Shown here piece after piece: positions 12,216-24,219 of a DNA stretch of 64,000 nt. Position 1 is the first letter of the stretch; every line of letters begins with the position of its first letter. The notes under the pieces were generated by a model that worked only from the letters and a program-made list of their open reading frames with translations, had not been told where the DNA came from and did not search any database. The position numbers and the translations under genes were made by a program. Source of the stretch: Paramecium sonneborni (taxonomy: Eukaryota > Ciliophora > Oligohymenophorea > Peniculida > Parameciidae); the NCBI GenBank assembly GCA_905182985.1, contig CAJJDN010000035.1, positions 459,157-523,156 on the forward strand. The letters are read 5' to 3'.

Positions 12216-15200
12216 ATGAGAAACTCATATTTGCTGTTGATCATTGCCATTACCTTGGTATATGGCTTGGACGAGTCTCTGACCCTTATGAGTTTAGAGC
12301 AGATGAATTCTTTAGACACATCCTAATTTGATTGTTCACGTCCCTAGTCTGAATTCATTTAGATGGAAAATTCATTGTCTTAATGGTAAGACTTATTGGA
12401 ACATAAAGATTATATTGATCATGATATTAAAGTATTACAAGGCATTCAAGCAAAAGTCGGTCTTAAAGCATCACATAAATAAGTGATCAAATCATTAAGT
12501 CAACTAAAATTACCTAAAACATCTACCTAAATAGGATTAGCTGAAGTTGAAGCACTTAAACAATAATGTGGATGTCTTAAGAAATCTGATGACAATTGTG
12601 ATGCTCTATTAAAATTGCTCTCTTATTTCATCCTTTCCCTTAGGAATGTTTAATCTTAATGCTAATCACATCCAATTACTGTAATTAAAATTAAAGGAAA
12701 AATCCATGATCTTTAAGTCATAAGAGCTGGTTGTGGAGGCACCATAGATATCAAGGGTGATGAAGGTTGCGATACAAAATCAGAACCTTAATAACCTGCT
12801 TCTGATCCAGCCACAGAGCCTACCGAAGACCCTAAAACTGATCCAACAGAAGATCCTAAACCTGAGCCAACTTAAGATGATCCAGTTCCAGATGACTAAA
12901 AAGATGCAGAAGAACCTGCAGAAGAAACAACAGAAGAGTCAACAATTGTTGATACAGAAGAAACAGCTGTGACCCCAGAAGAAGGATAAACAGATGAAGA
13001 AGCTCCTGTAATTTAAGAGGAAACAGCAGGACCAGAAGAAACAGCAGAACCAGCAGAACCAGAAGAAACAGCTGGTCCAGAAGAAACAGCGGAACCAGAA
13101 GAAACAGCGGAACCAGAAGAAACAGCAGGACCAGAAGAAACAGCGGAACCAGAAGAAACAGCAGAACCGGAAGAAACAGCTGGTCCAGAAGAAGGTGTTG
13201 CTGATGTTGAAGAAACTGAACCTGGAGTTGAGGAAGAATAATAAGTAGGTACCGAGGAAGGTTAAGTCGAAGAGTAAGTTGGTACTCCAGATGCAGAGGA
13301 AGCAGCAGAAGGTTAAGATGCAGAAGAAGAAGTAGATTAATAAGAAGAAATTAATGAACCAGAAGAAGAGATTGATATTTAAGTACCAGAAGAAGGATCA
13401 GAAGAAGATATTAGAGATAGTACAGAGGAAGGATAAGAAGAAAGTACAGAGGAACCCGTAGCATAAGGAGAGACAGGAGAAGAAGGATAAGGTTAAAGTG
13501 CAGAAGAAGAATAAGATATAAATGCAGAAGAAGGATAAGTTGAAGAAGCACCTGAAGAGACAGTAGCTTAGGCTGAAGAAGAAATGTAAATTGATGAACC
13601 AGCTGAAGAAATTGATATTGAAGTACCTGCAGAAGAAGAAGCATGTGAAGAAGAAGAAGAATGGGAATAAGAAGAAGAAGAAGAATAAGTTGGTGAAGGA
13701 CTAACAGCAGAGGAAGGTGAAGAATCAAGAGAAACACCAGAAGAATAGTAATAAGATGGTGAATAGGGAGAGGAATAATAATCAGAAGCTGAAGAAAGTG
13801 CTGTTGGAGAACCTACTTAATTTGATGAAGAATAAAATGAAGAAGCAAGTGGTGAAGAAGCAGGTAGTGATGAGGAAACAGTTAATGATGAAGAAACAGT
13901 TAATGATGAAGAAACAGTGGATGAAGAAGAGAGTAATACAGCTGATGAACCAATTCCAGATGATTAATAAGATGAAGAATAAGAAGTATTACCAGAAGGA
14001 TGTCGATAAGTTCCAGAAGATGTTTTAGATATAAGTTGGTTGAGTACAGAACCAATAGCTGTAAGTGACTTACCAGTTACTGAATCTTAAATTATTGGAT
14101 TATCTTTCTATTTCAGATGGTTATCTAAATTCCCAGATGCTGTTCCTGAAGGATTGAATCAAGAAACTAAATTCTTTGTTGCTGGTTTAGGAAATGCTTT
14201 GAAATTCTATGTTGGACAAGGAGGTTTTCATTTCAGTTCATTTGATGAGAATGGTGTTGAAACTTATAAGAATGCTGGACATGGTGATATTGAAGGATAA
14301 TGGGTACTTGTCTATTTTGGTATCTCTAATTAAAGAGTTACAGGATTTGCTTAAATATAAGGTTAGGATGTTGAAACTATTGAATTTGATGTCAATTTTA
14401 CTTTAGATGAATCTTATCAATTAGTGATTGGAGGACCAGATGGTGATGTTAAATCATTTAATGGTTAAATTGCTAGAGTATTTGCATTTAATGATGAATT
14501 ATATACAGAAGCTAATGAATTTAATTAATTCATTACTAATTGTTATGGAATTCCTAAAAATATCTATAGTGGTAAGAGATTGACCATACCAATTGAAAAG
14601 GAGAGAACATTTGTATCTCCAGCTGCCTTTGATTATGATAGTGTCTTTGAAAATAAGAAACCAATGTTACCAGATGAATATTCTGCAAGCGGTTGGTTCA
14701 AATGGGAAACACCAAATGATTAAAATATCTGGCATTCAGGTTTCAGATGGACCACTAATAACCAAGAAACTAACCAAAACTTTAGACTCCTTGGAGATAG
14801 AGGACTTTCCTTCTTCGTTGGTGATGAAGATAATCTCCAAGGACATGTTGCCTTCTGTACATATTCATATAAAACTGCCAATGGGTATTTATTTAATTAA
14901 TTATATTTAGCAAATCTAAAGTCAATGATTGCAAAATGGTTAAGTATGGCAACAAATTGACAGAATGGTTCTATGTTTACTTTGGATACAGTAGACATTT
15001 GAATAAAGCTTATGGATACATGGAGTTTACACACGAAATGGCTCAAATGGAATTCAAGGATGTTAGACATTATTATGCTGGCAAAATTTATTTCTACCTT
15101 GGATAAGACAAATTCTATCCACCTTTCAATGGCAAAGTTCAAGGATTCATGTTGAACTTCTTCGACGGGTCATATAGAACATCCCAATATGATTACAGTA

Positions 15201-15628
15201 TTATTCTATATATTATTCAAAATAGCCTTTGGGTACTTCCCCAGACCTGTTTATGAATACGATGACTCTAAGGAATTGATTCCATCTGAACCTATTCAAA
15301 AAAAGAAGTATTAATGATTTCTATTCGAGGTGTCCTAAAGTCGTTGAAATCACTGTTGAAAATGCATCTGATGTTTTATGTGCCTTGAGTAGTTATTTGT
15401 CTGCTGTTGCACAAGGACATGATCCTGCCTCCGATTCTAAGGCTGAAACCTTCTGTTTCTGCTTAGTCTATGAGGAAGGTATATTTTATTTATTTTTATT
15501 TAGAAAATGCAACCCCTGATTTGCTCATGTTGGCATAATTATTTGGTGGAAAGCCTAAATAAAAATAATCTAATGTTAATTCCTCTATTAAGAAACTCAT
15601 TGCCAAATAGAATGCACTTTAAAAGTGA
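12216..15628 (+). CDS. Large secreted Glu/Pro/Thr-rich protein with lectin-like domains
   Basis: About 1,100 aa. ATG 12216 starts a clear signal peptide (RNSYLLLIIAITLVYG). Residues ~20-180 are mixed and contain Cys; residues ~185-590 are acidic low complexity with a PEETAEPEETAG repeat; the rest has two concanavalin-A/LamG-like beta domains (DGDVKSFNGQIARVFAFNDE and FNGKVQGFMLNFFDG are the matching edge-strand motifs). Introns: 14885-14910, 15198-15225, 15479-15503. Near 15300 the frame needs either a 22-nt intron with a rare GAG end (GTATTAATGA...TTCGAG) or a one-base change in the A7 run at 15298-15304; the C-terminal part to 15628 is plainly coding. Likely a cell-surface or secreted glycoprotein; ligand unknown. 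Confidence 0.8.
13018..13196 (+). repeat. PEETA/EPEETA tandem repeat
   Basis: About ten copies of an 18-base unit (CCAGAAGAAACAGC plus GGA/GAA) encoding Pro-Glu-Glu-Thr-Ala-Gly/Glu, inside the secreted protein. Copies differ at third codon positions, so selection on protein sequence is likely. Looser Glu/Gln-rich sequence extends to ~14020. Confidence 0.85.
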
Positions 15629-15719
15629 TTGTTAGAACATTCAACATTATTTTATTAATTAATATACTCCCATACTAAAGTGGATTTTGTTATTTTTCTA
15701 TATTATTTAATTAATCCTC

Positions 15720-17806
15720 ATGATGAATTTATTTAAGTCTAAAAAAAAAGAAGAACCAAAGAAGAAACTCACTTTTACCATCGTATTTTTATTAATTTAG
15801 TTTAGGACAAACTAAACATACTATTTATGACAGCTAAAGAATATATTAATCATGACAAATAGAAGAAGACAAATGAAGCAATGCAACAAGAAAATAAATT
15901 AATTTCTATGCTTAAAGCTCCTTAGAGAAATAGAAAAGATGAAGAGGTTCAAATAATCAGAATTGTCAATCTCATTAATACGATTGAAGCCTATGAAAAA
16001 GCAATTATGTATAAAAATTTAATTTCATACTCTTAGTCAGATAGGTAACATAGATCAATTTAAGAGTTAAATAGTTTCAAGTTAAGGTGATACTAATAAA
16101 GTTTTACAGTTCATGCCGTAATATTAATTTTACTACTGTTAGTTATATTGCCAGTGTTTGTTACTATATTGAAAATACAGGTGATATAAGAGGGGCTGGA
16201 GATCTCAAAGAAAAAATGAATGAATATTATGGATGCGATATAGCCAATACTTTTGAAAGAGCAGTTGATCCTAATGCTAAACTATTATTTGGTGTTCTAA
16301 ATCTCTAATCTCCATCTGTTTAAAAATATGCATAAGATTTTAGCAAAAAATATCAATTTCTTGATGTTCCTGGATTAAACTATTAGTTATAACAATCATA
16401 ATAATCTTTGAATCCTAATTAATATCCTTAAAATCCTTTGGGAGGCTCGTCGTAGAATTTTCCTTAATAAGGAGGTAGCGGTTATCCATAACAAGGAGGT
16501 GGATATCCATAATAAGGAGGTGGTTATACATAATAAAAGGGAGCATATCCATAATAAGGTGGAATCTATCCATAATAAGGAGGCTATCCACAATAATAAG
16601 GTGGTTATCCACAATAATAAGGTGGTTATCCATAATAATAAGGAGGATATCCTTAATAATAAGGAGGATATCCTTAATAATAAGGAGGATATCCTTAATA
16701 ATAAGGAGGATATCCATCATAATAAGGAGGTTATCCATAATAATAAAGTGGTTATCCATAATAATAAGGAGGTTATCCATAACAAGGCAGTAGTTATCCA
16801 TAATAAGGTGGAGGCTAAGCTTAATAAAATATGGGATATCAATAACAATAGTAAATAAATTAATCGCAATAATAAAGCAATTACTAATATTCTTAAAATA
16901 ATTAATAAACAATATCATAAAATAACTGTTTTCCTAATTACTAATAGTAAAGCTCTAATCCTTTTGAGCCAATAAATCGAAATAGTTAATAAAATCTTTA
17001 CCAAAATAATCCAAATCAATATTAACCTCAGATTTCTCAACCTAAAATTGGAATGCAATAAAAGTAAGATTCGAATTATAACTATCCACAATAATAATAA
17101 TAATCAGTTTACAATAAGTAAAACGATCTTTCATAATAATAATAATTTGAAGATCCATTTGCAATTTTAAATTAAATAAATAGTTAAAAAATGGTTGATT
17201 TGCCTCCTGTAAATTAAAACTCTATTAAATAACCTAATGATCTATAATAACCAAATAATAATTTAAATTAATAACCTAATAATTTATTAAATCAACAACC
17301 TAATAATTCATAAAAATAACAACCTGATAACTCTTTGAATTAACAACTTAACAATCCTTTAAATTAAAGTAGAGATGATGGTTTATAAAATTTGAACAAA
17401 CAAACTTCTATTAAAGAAAATGAAAATGAAAAATTTATATCTCAAAGCCCTTAAAATTAAAGTAATTTATTATTTACTAATTATTAGATGATGTTACAAA
17501 CATTGGAGGTAACAGAGATAGTAAATTTATTTAGAATGACTAAAAATTACATGGAAGTAAGTTTAGATAATAGATTTAGCATAATTGTCAGATCCTTTGA
17601 GTAGTTAGCGAATATTTGAAACAACTACAATAGATTAGGATATGGAATATAGCTAGCCAATTTATCAAGAAGCATAACCCTAGGAGAATAAAATAATAAA
17701 TCATGATTTGAGATCTTTGGAAATATTGCATAAGTTTAAGAGTGGATTTGGTTAATCAATAGAGGAGTCATTAAGGCAATTGTAGAAAGTGTGTTTAAGT
17801 ATTTGA
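15720..17806 (+). CDS. IST1: IST1-domain ESCRT regulator with Gly-Tyr-Pro-Gln tail
   Basis: 653 aa, ATG 15720 to TGA 17804-17806, five introns: 23 nt (GTATTTTTATTAATTTAGTTTAG), 28, 25, 26 and 23 nt. The first ~185 residues form the IST1 helical domain: KYINHDKQKK-like basic helix, EEVQIIRIVNLINTIEAYEK (counterpart of the IST1 VEHIIREDYLVEAMEILE helix), MPYIASVCYYIENTGDIRGA and DLKEKMNEYYG, then YAQDFSKKYQF. The remainder is a long prion-like tail with ~15 GGYPQQQ repeats and Gln/Asn-rich sequence. IST1 binds ESCRT-III and VPS4 in multivesicular-body formation and membrane scission. The tail is far longer than usual. Minus-strand open frames here are shadows of the repeat. Confidence 0.85.
16480..16830 (+). 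repeat. GGYPQQQ tandem repeat of the IST1-like gene
   Basis: About fifteen imperfect 21-24 base units (TATCCACAATAATAAGGTGGT type). All Gln codons are TAA, so standard-code translation shows stops in the true frame and false open frames elsewhere. Confidence 0.9.
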
Positions 17807-18120
17807 GAGAATTATGCATATATTTTTAAAGAAAAAAAAATAATTATATAATAATTAATTTAAGAGTAAATGAAATTTGATGAGATATTTAATATTTAAA
17901 TTAAGAAAATAACATTAACTAGCATTGAAAAAGTAATATTTGCTCTTTCTTTTCTTACATTCAATCTCATATATATAGAAAGTGTTGATTTTTTTATTCT
18001 TAGTGAATACGTCGAATGATGAATGTGCATGGACTTAACTTTAATAAGATGGTAATAATAAGTTTTTTGATTTGTTTCTGTCTTATAGATCTTCCTCGAA
18101 ATTAATTTTTCCCACCTTGT

Positions 18121-20311
18121 ATGGTACAAGAGAAGGAGAGTTAGAAGAATAGCAATTGTAAACTGCATATAGGGAACCTTCCTCTGTAGATAACTGAGGA
18201 GACATTGCAACGAGTATTCTCGAAATATGGTTAGATAAAGGAAGTGAAGATCATTCGAAAAAATAGTTAAGGGGTTAGTTTTTTATTTAAATAATATAAG
18301 TAACCTTTGAAAGATTATTGCTATGGGTTTATTCTTATGTGTGATGGTGAGGGAGCATATAATGCTGTGACTGAATTGAAGTAAAATAGTCCTTTAGGTA
18401 CAACTTGGACTGTGGCATTCAGTAAGGACAAAAATGATGTATGTTTGTAAATGGTATTTGACATGAAGGACTCTGCCGGTGTTGGCCATTAGAAATTAGA
18501 AAAGAGGAAGGATGATAAACTAAAAAAATAAACAAAAGATAGAATGAAAAAAGATAAGATTAAGGCTAAAAAGAAGGTTGTAATTTTAATTCATAAAAAT
18601 ATAAGAAAACAGAATCATCTTCATCATCATCCAATTCTTCGAAAGAAAGATAGTTTAAAAAATAAAAAAAGAGGAAACAATCAAGTTCACCTGAATCATC
18701 TCCATCAAAATTACCAGAAAGGAGTGCCCTTGTAAGAATTGAAAGTATGCCAAAAGAAAATAATCTTTTTGAAATGGTATTTTCAGGTGAACCATAGTCT
18801 AATCAAGTATGTGTATGTTTATAAGTAGTAATTATAATCGCAATATTAAATTAAACATAATGTAAATGTAAGAGAATTATTTATATCTGGTATTCCTTAA
18901 TCTAAAACATAATCTGATATATAGAGAATATTTTCTCATTATGGTATAGTGGAGAGAATAGATGTAATGCAAAAATAGTTAGTAAATTTTGCATATGTTA
19001 AATTTAAAAAATTGGATGCTGTAAATTAGGCAATATAAAATTAATAATATATTGCAGAGTAACTAGAGAGTGCAGGATAAGTAAAGATATATTAATCAGA
19101 TCCATTTAAACGAGCATAAATAGTAGGGAATGCTGAAGATTGTGAGAAGGTAAAGATATAAATGAAAATAAAGGATGATGATATGTTACCAGTAATGTTT
19201 ATAGGATTTCCACCAAACTAAAATTTTACTATAGATGAGAAATTCATAAGAAAAATGGCTGAAAAGTATGGAGGCGATGTGAAAGGTGTTTAACTATTCT
19301 TACCTTAATCCCCATAACTTAGATCATATGTTTTGATAGAATTTGTATAACTTAGAGATTGTAAGAAGGCTAGAAGGAAGTTTTGTAGATATAAGATACA
19401 AATATTAGGAGATAAGAAATGTGATGTTTCTATTCTATCAAATTATTCTACAAAAAATACATAGAATAAAAAATAAGCAAATCTTTTTATGCCATATGGA
19501 ATGGGTATAAATGACTATGAAAATAATAGATTATATGACAGCAAATCAATAGATTCCGATGCATTCTTAAATGATGACAAGACAATTTAATATGATGCAA
19601 CCATATGCTAATTATGGAGATTATAATTAAATGCCTATTATTTATCCTTAGTAATAATAATAATTATAAATGATGTATATTAAACCTTAAGCATCACTAC
19701 CATTGTCAAATTAGTAATAATTTGGACCACCTTAATCGTAACTTACAAATCCTTATTATTAATAAGTCAATACCTAACCAATAAATTAAAATTATATGTC
19801 ATCAAAATTTATGGAAATGATAATGCCTCCTACTCAAACTATAAAAACAGATGATATTAATACTACTTTTTGGAGTGGTTAGATGAATAGAGGTAAATAT
19901 CATAAAGTTGGTATTGATGCTCGAATGTACAGTACATCTACTGATAAAAATAAAAGTATCATTATAATAATATTATGATTTAGTTAATTTACCTTGCAAT
20001 TTAGAAATGAGTTATATTTGTTCATATTAAGATGCCTATCAAAGAGCTATATAAGATGATGATCAATCAGCTATTCTCATATTCAGTCCTGCTTAAGAAT
20101 CTGATCATCCAAAATTTATAGAATTTATCTAATATTTAAAGAGTAAAGTAATTATTCTTTTCTATTTCTTAAGTAAAGGGCTGGAGTCATTCAAAATGAT
20201 CTCTTTTCCATTTATGTTATTCCTCCTGGAGTACCTGAAGCACTACAAATTTGCAATATTAATCAAGAAGAAATGATTGCCATTTATTGTTAAAAAGATT
20301 TAAAGTTATGA
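18121..20311 (+). CDS. SPEN/RBM15-like protein: three RRMs and SPOC domain
   Basis: About 687 aa ending at TGA 20309-20311. RRM1 (KLHIGNLPLQITEETLQRVF, then KYGQIKEVKIIRK), a Ser/Lys-rich linker, RRM2 (VRELFISGIPQ, YGIVERIDV, NFAYVKFKK), RRM3 (MLPVMFIGFPP, SYVLIEFVQ), a Gln/Pro-rich region, and a C-terminal SPOC domain (TTFWSGQMNRGKYHKVGIDA ... LPCNLEMSYICSYQDA ... AILIFSPA ... FIEFIQYLKSKQRAGVI ... VIPPG). At least five introns (26, 22, 25, 28, 26 nt). Start set at the first Met of the RRM1 frame; an upstream intron (GTGTTGATTT...TTAG, ~17969-17990) could splice A to TG and create an earlier start. SPEN-type proteins link RNA binding to chromatin silencing and m6A writing in animals and plants; here the role is inference. 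Confidence 0.85.
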
Positions 20312-20415
20312 AAATCAATCAACATTATCAAATCATATTCCTTCTTTTTTTATAAATTTTATTATAATTCAATTCTAATTAATCTTAATTCTAATAAAAT
20401 ATTTAACGTTAAATT

Positions 20416-21246
20416 TCATACATTAATTTACATGCAGAACTTTTCCTTACAAAAATCAATTCTTTTGTAAACTTTAAGGAATCCATTTATCTTCAAATGG
20501 AAATATTCCCATCTAAATTATTAAATTTTCATTTTCTGTCTTACGTGATTCTATCTAAAATCTTAATGGCATAAATTAAATCCTGTTTTACAATTCTCAT
20601 CACTACTTTTATAGATTGGGACTTAAACTACCTTATTATTTGGAATTATTTAAAAATAATATTATGTTAAACAGAGTTTGTTTTAAAAGAAAAAACTACA
20701 AACATAATTTAACCTAATTAAAATTATTCAATAAAAATAACCTTCAAAAATTATCTACTACTTTAATTCTAGAAATATTATAATCAACGTTTAAGAATAA
20801 CCTACTAAACTATATTTCATATTTTTAAAGGATGGATCATATCTAAACAAAGATCCTTCTTAACTGACTCTATTTTAAATAAGATGGGTTAGAAAAATAT
20901 GTGGCTTTTAGAATTCATTATATATCTTTTCATTATTCTTAAACTCTAATCACTATTATTTTATATAATAATATACAATTTAAGTTTCAAGATTCTATTG
21001 CTAATATATTATCTATATAAACTAAATAACCAACCTCAGTTGTTGGAAAAACATTTACTAGTGATCTTGACTTTTCAGCTTATAAAATTACAAAAACAGA
21101 AATCTATAAGATTAATAAAGTTAAATATATCTAATACGAATATTATATATATATTTATTTAAGTTTTATACCACTATTTGGAGTATCACAATTGAAAAAA
21201 CAGCTAGATGTTAAGAAATATGTTTCTAGAACTATTTTTCAAGCAT
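20416..21246 (-). CDS. Unresolved gene, possibly C2-like
   Basis: Coding sequence is evident on the minus strand but exon joins could not all be fixed. The 3' part reads VVQVPIYKSSDENCKTGFN then FRWEYFHLKINGFLKVYKR and ends at TGA 20416. Further upstream a frame reads FFQPILFKIESVKKDLC, loosely like the middle of a copine C2 domain. An ATG lies at 21246. A 28-nt intron (GTTATTTTTA...AATTAG) and others are probable. An open plus-strand frame across the same stretch is taken as a shadow. Identity is not established. Confidence 0.35.
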
Positions 21247-21296
21247 TATCAAAGTTTTGTTTTGTATATTTTTATATAATAATGATATTCCCAATT

Positions 21297-21634
21297 TCAT
21301 TCTTCAAGCATTTTTTTCCCTTTTTCTGCATATTCTTTATTTAATTCTTCCCAATTTTCCAAAACCATTTCAAATTGCTCAAAGATCATTGAATGAGTTA
21401 ATCTATTTCTAGATGGTCCAACTTCCATTGAGTAAATCTTATGTGATGTATTAGTTTCTATTGTTCTGTTTAAGTAAACACCATAGCTACATTTAATTTT
21501 ATCATTTACACATAATGTGGAATCCAAATTATAGCTGCTAAACCAAATGAAAGTCTTGTTTCTCTTCCAATGTAATCATCATAAAGACCTCTAAACCACC
21601 AATGTCTATTTCTTACTGCAATAGCTGCTCCCAT
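21297..21634 (-). CDS. Small single-span membrane protein
   Basis: 104 aa, ATG 21634 to TGA 21297, one 23-nt intron (GTAAATGATA...ATGTAG). The N-terminus is MGAAIAVRNRHWWFRGLYDD, followed by one hydrophobic span (LSFGLAAIIWIPHYVYGVYL) and a charged helical tail ending in Glu-Glu. The shape is like small accessory subunits of ciliate mitochondrial respiratory complexes, but no firm family match could be made by eye. Well-balanced codon use and the required intron support a real gene. Confidence 0.7.
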
Positions 21635-21974
21635 TTATTTAAATATATTTAATTAAGATTTATTTTATAAAAAGGTAATATAATTATAACAACATTGATA
21701 TGACTTTGATGTGGACTATCAAGTATATCACAACCTTAAATTCTCATACCAATTTACAGGTAAACTTATAATCTTTAAAATTTGTGTATTTTTATAAAGA
21801 TATTCTCAATCAAACAATCTAGTTTATTTTAATACTAGTATTTCTTTTAAAAATAATTATAAAAAAATATTATCATATTTATTACCATTCCAAAAAAATA
21901 GAGTTATACAGTATATAAATTTTAGAACTGCTTTTAATTATTAATTAAAATTTATAATATTAACAGTTAGTAAA

Positions 21975-22716
21975 ATGTATTATCATTAAGTGTTGAATAC
22001 AAATCAAAGTCAGGCATTTGTGAGTACAATAAATACTGAAAGAGCAAGATGTCAGACATAACATTATAAAGAAAATTCTAAATAATTTCTCTATTAATAG
22101 CCAATTTAATAGCAATAGTAAAATTTGAATGAATAGTTATTAATTTAAAACTAAAAGGTATTGATTTTAATATAAACAACTTTAGCTTAATGATTAAAAT
22201 ATTAGATTATAGAATGAATGCAAGAGATTAGAATATCATTTGAATTTAATTTAACAGAATTTTTAGCAATTAAAATAATTATATGATTAAGATTAATTGG
22301 ATATGCAACGTATAACACATTTTTGTCATCAATAATAATAAGAGCATAATGCTATGTAAACAAGAATACTTGACCTGGAATAAGAGAACTTTTAACTTCA
22401 TCATGAAATAGATCATTATTAAAAGAACTTAAAGGATTAGGAATTTATGGAGAATTAAAGAAAAGAAATAGTGATTGGGTAATAAAAATTGATAGAACTT
22501 CAGGAAGAAATGAAAAAAGAAGTTGATTAAATAAAACATGATCCTTTAATGGAGATCTTGGAATTGTGGAGAGATAGAGCTTTAAAATCTTGCACTTATA
22601 ATAGTTAATAATAATCAACCAAGAAAATTAATACAACAAAAGAGAAATATCAAAAATTGACAAGATTAACAATGTAAGCAGCTGAGTTATTAAGTTTTAA
22701 ATTAAATTATAAATGA
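21975..22716 (+). CDS. Coiled-coil protein
   Basis: 237 aa, ATG 21975 to TGA 22714-22716, one 28-nt intron at 22158-22185. The first ~60 residues are Gln/Asn-rich; the rest is a continuous Gln/Leu/Glu-rich coiled coil (NECKRLEYHLNLIQQNFQQL, LIELQEEMKKEVDQIKHDP, LMEILELWRDRALKSC). No catalytic or targeting motif seen. Such proteins are common in ciliate cytoskeletal structures, but the location is unknown. Confidence 0.75.
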
Positions 22717-24219
22717 TAACTAATCAATTAAAATTATTCTAGAGATTTTGCATTCATTAATAAACTGAGTTTTAAGTTAAAAAGTAGAGTTTTCATTATT
22801 TATAATTATTAATTTTTTCAATATTTAGAATTAACTAATCTTCATAACAAAAATTGAATTAATTAAAAAAATATATATTACTCTCTTTGATTCAAGAAGC
22901 TAAAAAAGCCATTACATGGATTTATTTTGAAATAATTAATTAAAAAGAAAAAAAACTTGCTATAAAATCATTAAATAAAAAATTATTTAAAATATATTGG
23001 AATTTAAAGAAAAATTTGAAATTCTTATTTACTTACTCAATAACATGAAAGTAACAAATGATTTATTATAAAATTTTAACTTTTTTTTAAATATGAGTAA
23101 AATTGTATAATTAAGTGATGATTAATCACAATAAAATAAATAAAATTAATAATTTACTTTGAAATTCAACAAATTTATCTATTTTAACATCCAAAAAGAT
23201 TGTCATAATTTTCAATAAATTAAATAATAAAAATCGTGCTAATTTAATTTTAAATTAAGTATTTGGGAGATAATATAAAATAGAAAATAAAATTGGATAA
23301 GAATTTAAAACCAAGAAAAAAAGTTTTTAAAATCATAAGTTTCTATAAGATTGTCTTTAATACGTGTTAAAAATTAAAATCTCATAAATTAATTGTAAAA
23401 AAGTAGTATTTTAAAAATCAATTGAATATTTAAACAAAAGCAACCTCAATAATTTTAGGAAAATAACTAATAATTTTATAATTATTAATTATAAAAAAAA
23501 TTTGATAAAATTACATTAACATTTAACATACAAAAATTAATTAAAACAATGTAAAAATATTGAGAAATCAATCCAAAATCAACCGAGATTAATGTACAAG
23601 TAAAACCAAAATTGAATTGAGAGCTTAAAAATTTCAGTATATTAGAAATGAATGCTAATAAAGAATAGATAACAAAAATACAAAATACAACTTTAAAATG
23701 TTTTTGGTTTGTATCTAGTAAATCTTGAAAAAAAAGTAGTTTTATAGAGTTAAAATTTAATACTTACTGTATGATTTAATGAAAATAATAGAAGTATTTT
23801 TTATTGTTATATTTAATAATAATTTTAATTAATATTATATTTATAAATTAATAGATATTTTTTTTTAATCAAGCTATTTAAATAATCATAGTCATAATTA
23901 TTAGAATTTATGAGTTCAATTTATTAACAATTATGCAGGCGTTAAACAACTCAAGTTTTTCTCCACTATATTATATTTATTGGTCTCGATTGCTTACATT
24001 TAGTTAGTCTCCAAACAATATATTGATTTGAGCAAGTGACTGGTTATTTTAACACTTTAAGAAACACTATACTAAAATTTGATTGAAATATTTTCATAAA
24101 TTGTATGTAATAAATTCAATTTGTGATATTGACGTAATGACATATTCAATATTTTATATATTTAACCGCAGATTCGGTTGTAGTATTTTAGGAATTAATT
24201 AAGTTCTTTTATTCGTTAT
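22717..24219. other. Long gene-free stretch
   Basis: About 1.5 kb of extremely AT-rich DNA, the longest gene-free stretch of the window apart from those containing the duplicated joins. No conserved protein frame was found in either strand. The last ~300 bases (23930-24180) are slightly less AT-rich and may carry upstream signals of the next gene. It could also be a retained germline segment, but no direct evidence was seen. Confidence 0.5.

Noticed and set aside
13411..13737. Minus-strand Leu-rich open frame resembling a membrane protein
   Set aside because: Antisense image of the Glu/Gln-rich repeat of the secreted protein; the sense frame is continuous with a signal peptide and lectin-like domains.
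16396..16918. Minus-strand and plus-strand open frames with Met-Asp-Asn or His-Asn-Lys repeats
   Set aside because: They are other-frame images of the GGYPQQQ repeat of the IST1-like gene, whose true frame is hidden by TAA Gln codons.
20485..21210. Plus-strand open frame of about 240 codons without TGA
   Set aside because: TGA is rare in such AT-rich DNA; composition is Ile/Leu/Tyr-rich without motifs, while the minus strand reads as protein-like sequence.
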